Positions 28,001 to 37,086 of a DNA stretch of 37,793 nt are shown here, piece after piece. A program made the position numbers and the translations under genes. The notes below the pieces were generated by a model. That model ran no database searches and was not told the origin of the DNA. It saw nothing but the letters and a program-made list of their open reading frames with translations. Source of the stretch: Myxococcales bacterium (lineage in GTDB: Bacteria > Myxococcota_A > UBA9042); the NCBI GenBank assembly GCA_009692465.1, contig SHZD01000035.1:1-37793 (forward strand), given 5' to 3'. Numbering within the stretch: position 1 is the stretch's first letter; each line of letters opens with the position of its first letter.

Positions 28001-28190
28001 AGCACCGATCAGATTCCATCGGATGCTGTGCTCATTGCTTGTTTCGGGGGTCGCGAGCTCGGGCCTGGGGCGTCTCGCCGCTCCATTCCCAATGGAAACT
28101 AATCGTATTTTGCTGTCGGGACAGCGAGTTGGGGCGACAGACCGCAGTCTGTGGCAATTGCGCTGGCTGCAATGGGTTCGGTGCTCTAAG
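27997..28190 (+). repeat. Element G2 with CTAG-ended terminal inverted repeats
   Basis: Homologous to G1. The ends are CTAGAGCACCGA and TCGGTGCTCTA (11-12-bp inverted repeat; the final CTAG has become CTAAG). The core lies at about 28034-28085. Inner palindromes include TCCATT/AATGGA, GCTGT/ACAGC and ATTGC/GCAAT. The remaining stretch, 28191-28383, shows nothing I can name. Confidence 0.9.
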
Positions 28191-28383
28191 GATCGCCGCA
28201 GTCTGGGGATTGCGACAATCGGCCCAATCCCCGCGAGGGTGCCCCACCGCAAAAATGCAGCCTCGAAGAATCAATGGACCCAGCGCGCGGCGCCGTCACT
28301 GAGCAACCAAATTTGCCGTTGCCCTTGTGGCACGATACTTTGTGCGACACTGCGCGGGCGCCGGTCCCCGATAGGTTCAGCCA

Positions 28384-30711
28384 GTGCCAGCCGACGCCGA
28401 AAACACTACAGCTGAGCGGGTGCCACGCGGGCGTCCACTTTCCTATTCGGCGCCCCCAGTTATTTGGGTTTATTGCGTATTTCAGCAGCGCACTCGAATC
28501 GCGGCCGCTTTGTGCTCGGTGCTTGCAGCGTGCCAATCTGCGCCGACGCGCGTACCCACGGTTGGCGCGGGCAATACAGGCGCCGATGTGGCCACCGACT
28601 TGGCATTTGCCCCAGAAGACGCCCATCAGCCTGCAGATGCCGAGTCGGACAGCTCGACGCCGGTGGCTAGCGACGCCACACCAGCCGTCGATAGTCAAAC
28701 GCAAGACAGTGACCTGTACGCCGATGGGTCCGATACAGGCAAAGCGCCGTGCCAAACGGACATGGATTGCGGCAGCGGTGGCAACTGCGTGGCAGGTCAG
28801 TGCTTTTTGCACACGCCATGCCAGTCGGACAAGCAGTGCCAAGCCCAGGGCCAAGTCTGCGACACCCTGGCCGCCCAATGCGTGCCGTGTCTGGTGGACG
28901 CCGATTGCACCAAGCCGTTGTTGTGCAAAGGCCATGTGTGCCTACCTCCCGCGCAACCTTGCGCCAGCACAAAGGAATGCCCAACCGGACTGGTCTGCGA
29001 CAAAACGGCAGGCGGCTGCGTATTGTGCGCGACTTCCGCCGATTGCCCCGCCACCCAGGGCTGCCTCGACACAGTATGCGTACCTAAGATCTGCCAACCG
29101 GGCGCGGCAAAATGCGACGGCGCCGGTAAGGCGATTGTTTGCAATGCCCAAGGCACCGCCAACGCCATAATCCTGTGCGGCCCCAGCGCCATGTGCGAGG
29201 AGGGCAAGTGCGCGACGCTAGTCTGTTCCCCCGCCAAACTAGAATGCAGCGGCACCAAAGTTGTGCTTTGCAACGCCACGGGCACCGCCAATGCCACCGT
29301 CAAGGACTGCGCCGATCAAGCTCTTTTATGCAATTCGGGCGCCTGCGAAGCGGTCAAAGTCTGCGCGGCCGGCAGCGCCCAGTGCAAGGACGGAGCGCTG
29401 CTAGTCTGCCAAGGCGACGGCACCGCCTACAAAACAATTGCCTGCAATGCTGGGCAAGTATGTATCGGTCAGGCGTGTGTCGCCCAAGTGTGCAGCCCGC
29501 AAACCGGCAAGTGCGACGGCACTTTGGCCTTTCAATGCAATGCGATCGGCAGCCAGTTTGAAAAAACCAAGGACTGTGCCGACGGTGGCGAAGTCTGCAA
29601 ATTAGGTTGGTGCGCGCCAAGTTGCGTAGCGGGTGCCGTTTCGCTCAACAAGACCTATGGCCCGGCCGTCGCCAACTTGATCGCGAGTGCGGCACTGCCT
29701 GACGGCGGCTGGCTATTGGCCGGCGTGCAAGAGGGGGGCAAGCCGTGGTTGCTGCGCACCGACAACGTGGGAGCCAAGTTGTGGGACAAGGAATTGGCCT
29801 GGAACGCCGGCTACATCGCTGCCGCAGTGACCGCAACTGCCGCTGAGGTCGCCGTCGCCGGTGCGTTTGTCGACAAGACCACGCTGGCAAGTTGCGCCAT
29901 GCTGGCCCTGGTGAGCACCGACGGGGCGACCGTCAGTGAACTGGCGCTGTGCGCGCCGCCAGCCAATCCACCGGTCCATTTGGCCGCTGAGGCCGTCGAT
30001 CGCCGCCCGGCTGGCGGTTTCTACGTCGCCGGCCGACGTGGAGTGGGCAGCCAAGCCAACAATGACGACTTGTGGGTGGCCCGACTGGACCCGGCCGGCA
30101 AGGTGGTGTGGCAGAAAAACTCAACAGTCGTTTTGGCCGACCGCGCCGAAGATTGTTTGGCTACTGCGGACGGCGGCGTGGTCGCGGTCGGCTATAGCAG
30201 CGGTGCGGTAGCAGGTGCAGGTGAGGCCCCGTCAGCGATGTTGGTCCGCTACGACGAAAATGGCGCCACCCTGTGGACCAAGATCATCGGTGGCTATTTG
30301 GCGTCGCGCGCCGCTGCGGTGGCGGCGAGTCCCGGCGGCGGTTTTGTCATCGTCGGCCAAGCGCAGGTCAAGGACAATAGCGTGTCTCAATCGTGGTTTG
30401 CCGAAGTGAGCGACAACGGCACCATCAAGGCCCAGCACTTGCTCGGCAAGGTGTTTTCCGCACAACTGGTTGATATTGCACAACAATCTTCTGGAACTTG
30501 GGCTGTGCTTCAGGCGGTCAACTCCGCGGCAGCCACTGTTTTGCAAGTCAGCGCCAGTGGTCAGGTCCTGCAGTCGGTCACCTTGCCGACCACCAAAGAC
30601 ATGATCGTCGAACACCTCACCGCCAGCGGCGCTGGCGATCTGGCGGCCACCACCAGCAGCCTGTTTTCGCTCAAGCAGTCCGGGCGCTTGGTGTTGGTGT
30701 GCGGCTGGTGA
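28384..30711 (+). CDS. Cys-rich lipoprotein with a C-terminal propeller-like domain
   Basis: The protein has up to 775 residues. The start is uncertain (GTG at 28384 or GTG at 28420). A lipoprotein signal ends in LAAC with Cys50. An Asp/Ala/Thr-rich stalk (about 55-115) follows. Residues about 120-425 hold a series of Cys-rich units of the type C-xxD-xDC and C-xxx-C-xx-G-x-C, plus five related units with C-xx-G-x-x-x-C-D-G. The C-terminal 340 residues contain six similar strands (LLRTDNVGAKLWDKE, VARLDPAGKVVWQKN, LVRYDENGATLWTKI), a beta-propeller pattern. It is probably a surface-anchored binding or adhesion protein. The function is not known. Two further Cys-rich lipoprotein genes follow, each separated by repeats. 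Confidence 0.8.
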   Translation: MPADAENTTAERVPRGRPLSYSAPPVIWVYCVFQQRTRIAAALCSVLAACQSAPTRVPTVGAGNTGADVATDLAFAPEDAHQPADAESDSSTPVASDATPAVDSQTQDSDLYADGSDTGKAPCQTDMDCGSGGNCVAGQCFLHTPCQSDKQCQAQGQVCDTLAAQCVPCLVDADCTKPLLCKGHVCLPPAQPCASTKECPTGLVCDKTAGGCVLCATSADCPATQGCLDTVCVPKICQPGAAKCDGAGKAIVCNAQGTANAIILCGPSAMCEEGKCATLVCSPAKLECSGTKVVLCNATGTANATVKDCADQALLCNSGACEAVKVCAAGSAQCKDGALLVCQGDGTAYKTIACNAGQVCIGQACVAQVCSPQTGKCDGTLAFQCNAIGSQFEKTKDCADGGEVCKLGWCAPSCVAGAVSLNKTYGPAVANLIASAALPDGGWLLAGVQEGGKPWLLRTDNVGAKLWDKELAWNAGYIAAAVTATAAEVAVAGAFVDKTTLASCAMLALVSTDGATVSELALCAPPANPPVHLAAEAVDRRPAGGFYVAGRRGVGSQANNDDLWVARLDPAGKVVWQKNSTVVLADRAEDCLATADGGVVAVGYSSGAVAGAGEAPSAMLVRYDENGATLWTKIIGGYLASRAAAVAASPGGGFVIVGQAQVKDNSVSQSWFAEVSDNGTIKAQHLLGKVFSAQLVDIAQQSSGTWAVLQAVNSAAATVLQVSASGQVLQSVTLPTTKDMIVEHLTASGAGDLAATTSSLFSLKQSGRLVLVCGW

Positions 30712-30802
30712 GGGCCCGTGCAAAATCAAGTCGATTTTGCACCTGGGCCCATTGCTTGCTTGGTGGGTCGCTAACTCGCGCCTTGGCAAGCCGCCTGCCA
30801 GG
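30712..30802 (+). repeat. Hairpin-core element E4 abutting a stop codon
   Basis: The hairpin starts at the base after the TGA stop: GGGCCC-GTGCAAAAT (30712-30726) pairs with ATTTTGCAC-GGGCCC (30734-30750, two bulged bases). The core follows (30751-30800, TTGCTTGCTTGGTGGGTCGC). The stem sequence is unrelated to that of E1 or F but has the same position and length. Confidence 0.85.
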
Positions 30803-30814
30803 ATTGCCCATCGA

Positions 30815-30982
30815 AATTCTCCGCGGCCCCCGATTTGGGATGCCAGTACCCTGTCGCTCGCTGTCGCTCGCTGTCGCTCGACAAGGAGCAAGGAGCATTT
30901 CGACTGAGGCGTACTCGCGTACGCCGCAAGGAGAAAGGCGACGCCGCGACGCACAGAAGCGCCCAAAGCGGGGGATCGCGGG
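30815..30982 (+). repeat. Repeat H2, with 10-bp triplet insertion
   Basis: Homologous to H1: GAAATTCTCCGCGGCCCCCG at the left and CCCAAAGCGGGGGATCGCGG at the right. The inner hairpin is decayed to GGCGTAC-TCGC-GTACGCC. H2 carries three tandem copies of CTGTCGCTCG (30851-30880) that are absent from H1. The remaining 30983-31102 shows only the ribosome binding site of the next gene. Confidence 0.88.
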
Positions 30983-31102
30983 TTTGCTGTACCCTTGACT
31001 GGCATGCTAATGTGGCCGTTTCTGCCCGTGTTTGAGTCGCTAACGCCGCGACCCCAGACGGCGAGTCGTGGTGTGAAAACCAACGTCAGGTGAGGTCGGC
31101 CC

Positions 31103-34100
31103 ATGCATCCCAGTGATGAACGAATTAGCGGTGGCGCCGCCCCTAACTGCACAGCGATGCAGCACCGCGCGGCAAGTGGCAACCGCGGCTGGTTCAGCTG
31201 GCCGGCGATCGGCGGGCCGGGGCTCTACGCGAGCGCGATGGCAATTGGGCTCGCCAGCGGTTGTGGCACCGAAACACCGGTGCTGCCGAGCGCCGACAGC
31301 TCAACCGGCCAACAAGACAATGCGACGGGGGCGGAACTGGCGGTGGACAGCGCTAAGAGCGACGCTGCCACAGACACTGGTCCTGCCGCCGACGGGGCGG
31401 ACAGCGCCGGGCTGGACTCCCAAGCTGACACTGGGGGCGACGCCAGTGTGGACCCGGACAGCGCCGGCAGCGATACCCTCGTCGACAGCGCTGATGATAG
31501 CGCAGCCGATACCGCCGGTCCCGTTGATGCAGCCAAAGACGGCGTCGCCGACACCCAAGTAAGCATAATACCTGGCTTATACCCAGGAAACTGCACCGCG
31601 TCGTCGGATTGCCTCAATCCGTGTGTCACGCCGGCCTCCAGTTGTGACAACGGCAAGTGCAAGTTCAAAGCCCAAGACAAGGCGTGTTTGGTTGAAAGCG
31701 ACGGCGGCATGGTCGAATGCATCGCGGTCGGCGGCATTTCCAAGTCAAAGCCTTGCCTTGCTTGCCAAGGTGGAGCGACCAAGGCTGTGCTCTCAGCCAA
31801 CACTTGGCTGTTGCCCATGGACGCTGCGACCGAAAGCGTGACGGTCAAAGATGCCAATAGCGGCGGCATTATTTGGAACTATACGGATAAGAAGGCGATT
31901 TCCGGTGGCAAGTCGCTGTGGTTCGGCGATCCGGCCAAGGGCACCTACGCCAACAACAAGGCGGTTGCCGCCAGTGCGACCACTGTTGCCGTCAAAATCC
32001 CCAACTTGGCAGGAATCAAACCGAAATTGAGCTTCTGGTTGTGGCTGGAGACCGAACAAACGCTCGGCGATGACTTGCTCTCGGTGCAGGTTCTCGAAAA
32101 TGACGTCCCCCTACTGCTGTGGTCCAGTGACGCGATCGACGGCAGCACCCATGGGGCGTGGCAGCGCATCTCGGTTGATTTGGCGGCGTGGGCTGACAAA
32201 TCTGTGCAATTTCAGCTAGTTTTCGCAACCAAAGACGGCACGCTTAACGCCTATGCTGGTGCCTTTGTCGACGACTTAGCGGTAGCCACTGGATGCTGTG
32301 CCGGCGATGACGAATGCGCCGATGGCAACGCCTGCACCACCGACATCTGCTCTGGCGATGGCTCCAAGCTACCCGTTTGCAAAAATGCTGTCAAACCAGG
32401 CTGTTGCAGCTCAAACTCGGAGTGCGACGACAAGAAACCGTGCACGTTCGACTTGTGCAGTGGGCCCGGTGGCGCCTGCAGCTACTCGGCATTGCCGGGC
32501 TGCTGCCTCAGTTCGGCTGGGTGCGACGACCAAAACGCCTGTACCGACGACATTTGCCCGGCGCCAGGCGGCCAGTGCCAGTACCTCAACAAGTGCTGCA
32601 AATCCGATACCGAGTGCGCCACGACCGACCCGTGCAAGAAAGGTGTCTGTGCCTCCGGACAATGCAGCTACAGCGAAACCTGCTGTATTTTCAACGATGA
32701 GTGTGACGACTTCAATCCTTGCTCCAGCGATGCTTGCGACAAAGGCAAGTGCGTGTACACCTCGGCCACGGTGCCGGGCTGTTGCTCGCCGCAAGTGCTG
32801 AACTCACTTTTTGCCGGGTCTGACGAGGGCTGGTCGTTCAAATCCACCCATCCGACCCTGAAATGGGCCTACAAGGACGGCACGGTGGCTAAATCCGGGC
32901 CCGGAGCGCTCAAAATGGGCGATCCAGCCAAAGACATCAATCCGGTGCCGTTTACCAATCCGGTGTTCAAGGTCACGGCCAGTTCACCGATCATTACGGT
33001 GCTGCCCGGCAAAGAAACCACCCTGTCGTTTTGGACCTACCACGTCAACGGCAATGGCACTTCGTACACTTTTCGCCTGTTCATCCTGCTCGACGGGGTC
33101 GAGACGGTGCTGGCCAGTTACAACTTCGCCACCATGAACAACGTGTGGAAACAAACCATCTTTGACCTGACTCCGTTGGGCGGCAAGTCGTTCGAACTCA
33201 ACTTCGAAGTGGTCGCCACGACCTCAGCGGGGATCTATCAGGCGACCGGGGTGTATGTGGACGACGTGGTGGTGTCGTGCACCTGTCAAGGTAAAAAGTG
33301 CACCAGCGCCGCCAGTTGCACCACGGCCGGCTTCAATTGCGCGGCTGGCGTCTGTACCGATGGCCTGTGCGGCTATGCCAACTCGTGCTGTGCGACAGAC
33401 AAAGACTGCAATGACAGCAGCTTGTGCACAACCGATACTTGTCTGACGACCAAGAAGTGCAGTTTCGCGGCCATCAAGGGCTGTTGCATGGGCCCCGGCG
33501 ACTGCAACGACGGCAATGCGTGCACCCAAGATATGTGCCCGGGCGCCGGCGGCCAGTGCAGCAATCCCAACGTAGCAGGTTGTTGTTTAGGCTCGTCATT
33601 TTGCGATGACAAGAACACCTGCACGCTGGACAAGTGCGTTGCCTACAAGTGCGTCAACGAAATCTCGTGCTGCACCGCCGACAAGGATTGCGCCGACGGC
33701 GAAACCAAATGCACCATCGACACCTGCGTAGCGGGCAAGTGCCAGCACAAGCCAACCGGCGCTCCCGGCTGCTGCGAACCGGATGTGTACGTCAACGACT
33801 TCGATCAAGGGGCGCTCAAGGACATCACTATCGTCAATAGCGCTGGCGTGGGCAAAGGGTGGCAGATCAACGCGACCCCGCCCGGCGCGCTGAGCAAAAC
33901 GCCGCCAGCCGTCTTGTGGTACGGCGATCCAGGCAAGGGCACCTTTGACATGGGCGCCACCAACGGCAAAGCTACGACCGGCAAGATCTTTTTGCCGGCC
34001 GTTACCCCGTCCAAGCTGACGTTTTCACTGCTGATGGACACCGAGTCGGGCGGCAAGGGCTCCTACGACGACATGTACGTGTACGTCTACGTAGGCGCCC

Positions 34101-34294
34101 AAAAGCTGCCAGCGTGGGACAAGGGCAGCGGGGTCACTCCCAACAAGTGGTACGAAGTCACCTTTGATTTGGCCACCTATGCGGGTCAGGAAATTCAGGT
34201 CGAGTTCTACTTCAATACCTTGGACAGCGTTGGCAACAATGGCAAGGGTGTGTATATCGACGACCTCAAGATTACGACCAGTTGCGGCGGGTAA
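31103..34294 (+). CDS. Large Cys-rich lipoprotein with three beta-sandwich modules
   Basis: The protein has 1063 residues with an ATG preceded by GAGG. A long N-region leads to the lipobox LASGC (Cys54). An Asp/Ser/Ala/Gly-rich acidic stalk spans about 60-150. The body alternates jelly-roll-like modules (about 230-395, 565-725, 895-1060) with blocks of Cys-rich repeats of the pattern CC-xxD-xxC-DDxNxCTxDxC. Each module carries GDPxKG or GDPAKD early on, an SFWLWLETE- or SLLMDTE-like strand, and ends in a VDDL- or IDDLK-like strand before a Cys. The Asp spacing suggests calcium binding. It is probably surface-exposed; ligand and function are unknown. The TAA stop runs straight into the hairpin of element F. 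Confidence 0.85.
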   Translation: MHPSDERISGGAAPNCTAMQHRAASGNRGWFSWPAIGGPGLYASAMAIGLASGCGTETPVLPSADSSTGQQDNATGAELAVDSAKSDAATDTGPAADGADSAGLDSQADTGGDASVDPDSAGSDTLVDSADDSAADTAGPVDAAKDGVADTQVSIIPGLYPGNCTASSDCLNPCVTPASSCDNGKCKFKAQDKACLVESDGGMVECIAVGGISKSKPCLACQGGATKAVLSANTWLLPMDAATESVTVKDANSGGIIWNYTDKKAISGGKSLWFGDPAKGTYANNKAVAASATTVAVKIPNLAGIKPKLSFWLWLETEQTLGDDLLSVQVLENDVPLLLWSSDAIDGSTHGAWQRISVDLAAWADKSVQFQLVFATKDGTLNAYAGAFVDDLAVATGCCAGDDECADGNACTTDICSGDGSKLPVCKNAVKPGCCSSNSECDDKKPCTFDLCSGPGGACSYSALPGCCLSSAGCDDQNACTDDICPAPGGQCQYLNKCCKSDTECATTDPCKKGVCASGQCSYSETCCIFNDECDDFNPCSSDACDKGKCVYTSATVPGCCSPQVLNSLFAGSDEGWSFKSTHPTLKWAYKDGTVAKSGPGALKMGDPAKDINPVPFTNPVFKVTASSPIITVLPGKETTLSFWTYHVNGNGTSYTFRLFILLDGVETVLASYNFATMNNVWKQTIFDLTPLGGKSFELNFEVVATTSAGIYQATGVYVDDVVVSCTCQGKKCTSAASCTTAGFNCAAGVCTDGLCGYANSCCATDKDCNDSSLCTTDTCLTTKKCSFAAIKGCCMGPGDCNDGNACTQDMCPGAGGQCSNPNVAGCCLGSSFCDDKNTCTLDKCVAYKCVNEISCCTADKDCADGETKCTIDTCVAGKCQHKPTGAPGCCEPDVYVNDFDQGALKDITIVNSAGVGKGWQINATPPGALSKTPPAVLWYGDPGKGTFDMGATNGKATTGKIFLPAVTPSKLTFSLLMDTESGGKGSYDDMYVYVYVGAQKLPAWDKGSGVTPNKWYEVTFDLATYAGQEIQVEFYFNTLDSVGNNGKGVYIDDLKITTSCGG

Positions 34295-34432
34295 GGAACT
34301 GTCCCAGAATGGGTCATTCTGGGACCGGTTCCGTGTGCTTGGTTTGTTGGTCGCTAAGCTCGCGTCCTGAAAGGCCGACTCGCCGCTCCGCTCGTGTCAA
34401 GATCGATGACCTTATTTTAGGACAGTTCCTAG
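34292..34432 (+). repeat. Hairpin-core element F abutting a stop codon
   Basis: It starts with TAAGGAACTGTCC, whose TAA is the stop of the preceding gene, and ends with GGACAGTTCCTAG, an inverted terminal match. The hairpin GGAACTGTCCCAGAAT (34295-34310) pairs with ATTCTGGGAC-GGTTCC (34316-34332, one bulge). The core follows (34335-34390, TGGTCGCTAAGCTCGCGTCC). The final CTAG is shared with repeat R4. Confidence 0.9.
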
Positions 34433-34659
34433 GAGCCTGTCGGAAATCAAACGCATTTTGGAAGTCTATCCGGTTATACACAATGAATCTATTACGATCC
34501 GACAGGCTCCTAGCCATTCAGATATTCTCAACTGTCCAAGAACTGCCCGGAGAACTGGCCGGAGAACTGGCCGAATCAAATTCGTGCAGTTTCGGACAGT
34601 TGCCGCCGTCTAGCCAGACGGCGCTAGGAGCGCGTCGGAATACTCCGGCACGCTCGTAG
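34429..34659 (+). repeat. Composite palindromic repeat R4 (A-B-C-D), full copy
   Basis: Module A (34429-34513) has the intact 12-bp inverted repeat GGAGCCTGTCGG/CCGACAGGCTCC. Module B (34530-34601) contains a 12-bp tandem duplication, GGAGAACTGGCC at 34549 and 34561, not seen in the other copies. Modules C (34605-34622) and D (34624-34659) follow. It lies 55 bp before the next start codon. Confidence 0.92.
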
Positions 34660-34713
34660 GCAGAACAGCCAATGCCGGCACCGGCACAACTGGGTCAATA
34701 TGAGGGCAAAGCA

Positions 34714-36882
34714 ATGAAATTGCCGCCGATTGCGCTGTTGTGGTGCGGCGCCGTCCTGATGCTGCTGGCGGGCTGTGGGACAGACCCCAAGCCAGCGGTG
34801 GCTGACGCCGCGGCCGAAGTGGGCGCTGACACAGCCGATGGCTCCGCCGAACCGGACACTGGTGCTGATGCTGTTGCCTCAGACGAATCGGCGCCGGACG
34901 CTGATGAGGACAGTAGTGCCGACGGTGCCGAGACGATTGACAGTGAACCCGTTGATTCTGCTGATAGTGTCGACACGTTCATCGACACGGCGCAGGCCGA
35001 TGTCAGCCAATGCACCACCGCAACCGAATGCGCAGGCAAAGTGACCTTGGCTGCCTGCCAGGACGCGCTGTGCGATTTGGGCGTGTGCAAGCCGATTCCC
35101 AAGCCATTTCCGTGGTGTTGCAACTCCGCCGCCTGCGACGACAAGGACGAATGTACCACCGACGTGTGTGACGCCGGCACTCACATGTGCAAGAACACCG
35201 TAGATCCGCTGTGTTGTTCGGGAAAAAAGACCCTGCTCAAGTCCAGTTTTGAGGCCAACGCCTTGGACGGGCTCAAGGCCAGCGACGCGGCAACCAATGG
35301 CAATGTCGGCTGGCAGGTTTCGACTGCGCGGGCCCACAGCGGTAAGTCCTCGTTGTATTTTGGTAATAGCTGTAAGACCTACGACACTTCAATGACCAAC
35401 GACAACGACTGCAAGGCCGGCAAAGAGGCCCAAGCGGTGGCGACAACGCTAGCCAGTGGCAGCAATTTTATCCCGGAAGGCAAAAAGGCCCACTTGGTGT
35501 TCTGGTTGTGGTTGGACACAGAGCCGCCTTATTCGGCGCAGTTCAAGCCGGCGACGTGCAAACCGGCCTGCCCGCAAGGCGCCGGGTGCTTGCTTATCAA
35601 TGAGGTACCGCAATGCCTCACCGAAAAAGACGTGCTGACTCTGACGGTGGTTGAGGGTGGCAAAGCGGCGCAAGTCTTTAGTTCTGTTCAAATTGGCAAG
35701 TCGACCAAAGGCCAGTGGCAGCAAGTCGCCATCGACCTGTCGGAGTGGGCCGGTAAGACCGTCAAGGTCCAATGGACGTTTGCCTCCGGCTCCGGGCTCA
35801 AGAACGAGTACGAAGGCATTTATCTGGATGATATTGTTTGGGAAACGGTGTGCGCTCAGGCTTATTGTGACGCCAGCAGCCCGTGCAAGGACGACGCCAA
35901 CGCTTGCACCGCGGATTCGTGCAGCCCGTACCTGAACGGCGCAGTTGGCGCTGGCTCCGGGTCGTGCTTGTATGCCAAGGCCAGCGGCTGTTGCGACAGC
36001 GACAGCGACTGCGACGACACCAACGCCTGCACCCTGGATTTGTGCAAGAACGGTCAATGCACCAACAACCCGGATGCGGCCAAGCCAGCGTGCTGCAAAT
36101 CAGCGGTGACGTACTACGCACCGTTTGACGACGCGCTGACCGATTGGACCACGCTGCAACAGAATTCAACGACGGTGGGCTGGAAATTGTCACCCAACGG
36201 CGGGGAGACGGGCGGGGCCTTGGTGTTTGCCGACGAAGCGGGCACCAGTTACGCCGACAGCTTGTTGGGCGAGGAGGTCGGCGCCAAGGGCGTGGTCTGC
36301 AGTAAGCTGATCGCGATCAAGTCAGGATCGGTGTTCAACAATCTGACCTTTCAACTTAATTTGGATACCGAGTGGTCGTTGTCGCTGCCGGCCAACTACG
36401 TCAATCCGCCGATTGCTGGATTGGCTAAGTTTGATGAATTTACGGTGCAAGTGCTCGCCGCCACTCAAGTAACCACCATCTGGTCATCCGACTTGATTTA
36501 TGGGACCACCAAAGGCAAATGGAAGACCATTACCGTGCCTTTGGACGGGTGGCAGGGCCAAAGTGTGCAAGTCTGCTTGCATTTCGATGCCGGCGACGGC
36601 AGCAAGAATGAGTTCAGCGGGGCGGTGGTCGACGAACTGGCGGTCAAAGTCGCGTGCACCAAGCAGTTGTGCTACCTCGACGCCGAATGCGCCGCCAAAG
36701 TGTGCGGCAGCTGCCATGTGGGCAAGTGCGACGCCAGCAACGGCTGCATCTGTGCCAAAGTGGCCTCCTGCTGCGCGGGCAACGCCGACTGCGACGACAA
36801 AAACGACTGCACCACCGATGCCTGCGCGGCCAACCTGTGTACTTACACCAAAAAAGCCGATTGTCCGCCCAAGAATCCGTGA
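34714..36882 (+). CDS. Cys-rich lipoprotein with two beta-sandwich modules
   Basis: The protein has 722 residues. The ATG at 34714 is chosen because GAGGG lies seven bases upstream and it gives a textbook lipoprotein signal ending in LLAGC (Cys21); an upstream ATG at 34672 lacks both. An acidic stalk rich in Asp, Ala, Ser and Glu (about 25-110) follows. Two jelly-roll-like modules (about 170-390 and 470-665) contain VFWLWLDTE, W-xx-VAIDLSEWAGK and GIYLDDI, or the matching FQLNLDTEW, KTITVPLDGWQGQ and GAVVDEL. Cys-rich repeats (CDSDSDCDDTNACTLDLC) separate and follow them. It is clearly a paralogue of the protein encoded at 31103-34294. It is probably surface-displayed; the ligand is unknown. 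Confidence 0.87.
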   Translation: MKLPPIALLWCGAVLMLLAGCGTDPKPAVADAAAEVGADTADGSAEPDTGADAVASDESAPDADEDSSADGAETIDSEPVDSADSVDTFIDTAQADVSQCTTATECAGKVTLAACQDALCDLGVCKPIPKPFPWCCNSAACDDKDECTTDVCDAGTHMCKNTVDPLCCSGKKTLLKSSFEANALDGLKASDAATNGNVGWQVSTARAHSGKSSLYFGNSCKTYDTSMTNDNDCKAGKEAQAVATTLASGSNFIPEGKKAHLVFWLWLDTEPPYSAQFKPATCKPACPQGAGCLLINEVPQCLTEKDVLTLTVVEGGKAAQVFSSVQIGKSTKGQWQQVAIDLSEWAGKTVKVQWTFASGSGLKNEYEGIYLDDIVWETVCAQAYCDASSPCKDDANACTADSCSPYLNGAVGAGSGSCLYAKASGCCDSDSDCDDTNACTLDLCKNGQCTNNPDAAKPACCKSAVTYYAPFDDALTDWTTLQQNSTTVGWKLSPNGGETGGALVFADEAGTSYADSLLGEEVGAKGVVCSKLIAIKSGSVFNNLTFQLNLDTEWSLSLPANYVNPPIAGLAKFDEFTVQVLAATQVTTIWSSDLIYGTTKGKWKTITVPLDGWQGQSVQVCLHFDAGDGSKNEFSGAVVDELAVKVACTKQLCYLDAECAAKVCGSCHVGKCDASNGCICAKVASCCAGNADCDDKNDCTTDACAANLCTYTKKADCPPKNP

Positions 36883-36884
36883 CC

Positions 36885-37044
36885 GTTGGCAGGGCCGATC
36901 AAATAGGATTTGCTCGGCGTCTCAGTGCTTGCTTTGTGGGTCGCGAGCCTGCGGCACTTATTCTGTGGCCTGCGGGTTGGCGTCAGGCCGCTCCGTTTTG
37001 TTTGGGAGCCCCCGAAGCCCGCCGCCAACCGGTCGGGTCTCTAG
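36885..37044 (+). repeat. Hairpin-core element E3
   Basis: The hairpin GCCGATCAAAT (36894-36904) pairs with ATTTGCTCGGC (36908-36918), with one mismatch, starting 11 bases after the TGA stop. The core starts at 36925 (GTGCTTGCTTTGTGGGTCGC) but has about 25 bp inserted before GGCGTCAGGCCGCTCC. It ends with GGTCTCTAG, like E1 and E2. Confidence 0.85.
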
Positions 37045-37086
37045 GCGGGTCATACGCAGATCACGAGTGCAGCAGTTAGGGTGGCC

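Noticed and set aside
28326-28350. Sigma-54-like promoter (TGGCAC followed by TTTG) upstream of the Cys-rich lipoprotein gene
   Set aside because: The -12 GC dinucleotide is displaced from the required spacing, so the match is not good enough to call.
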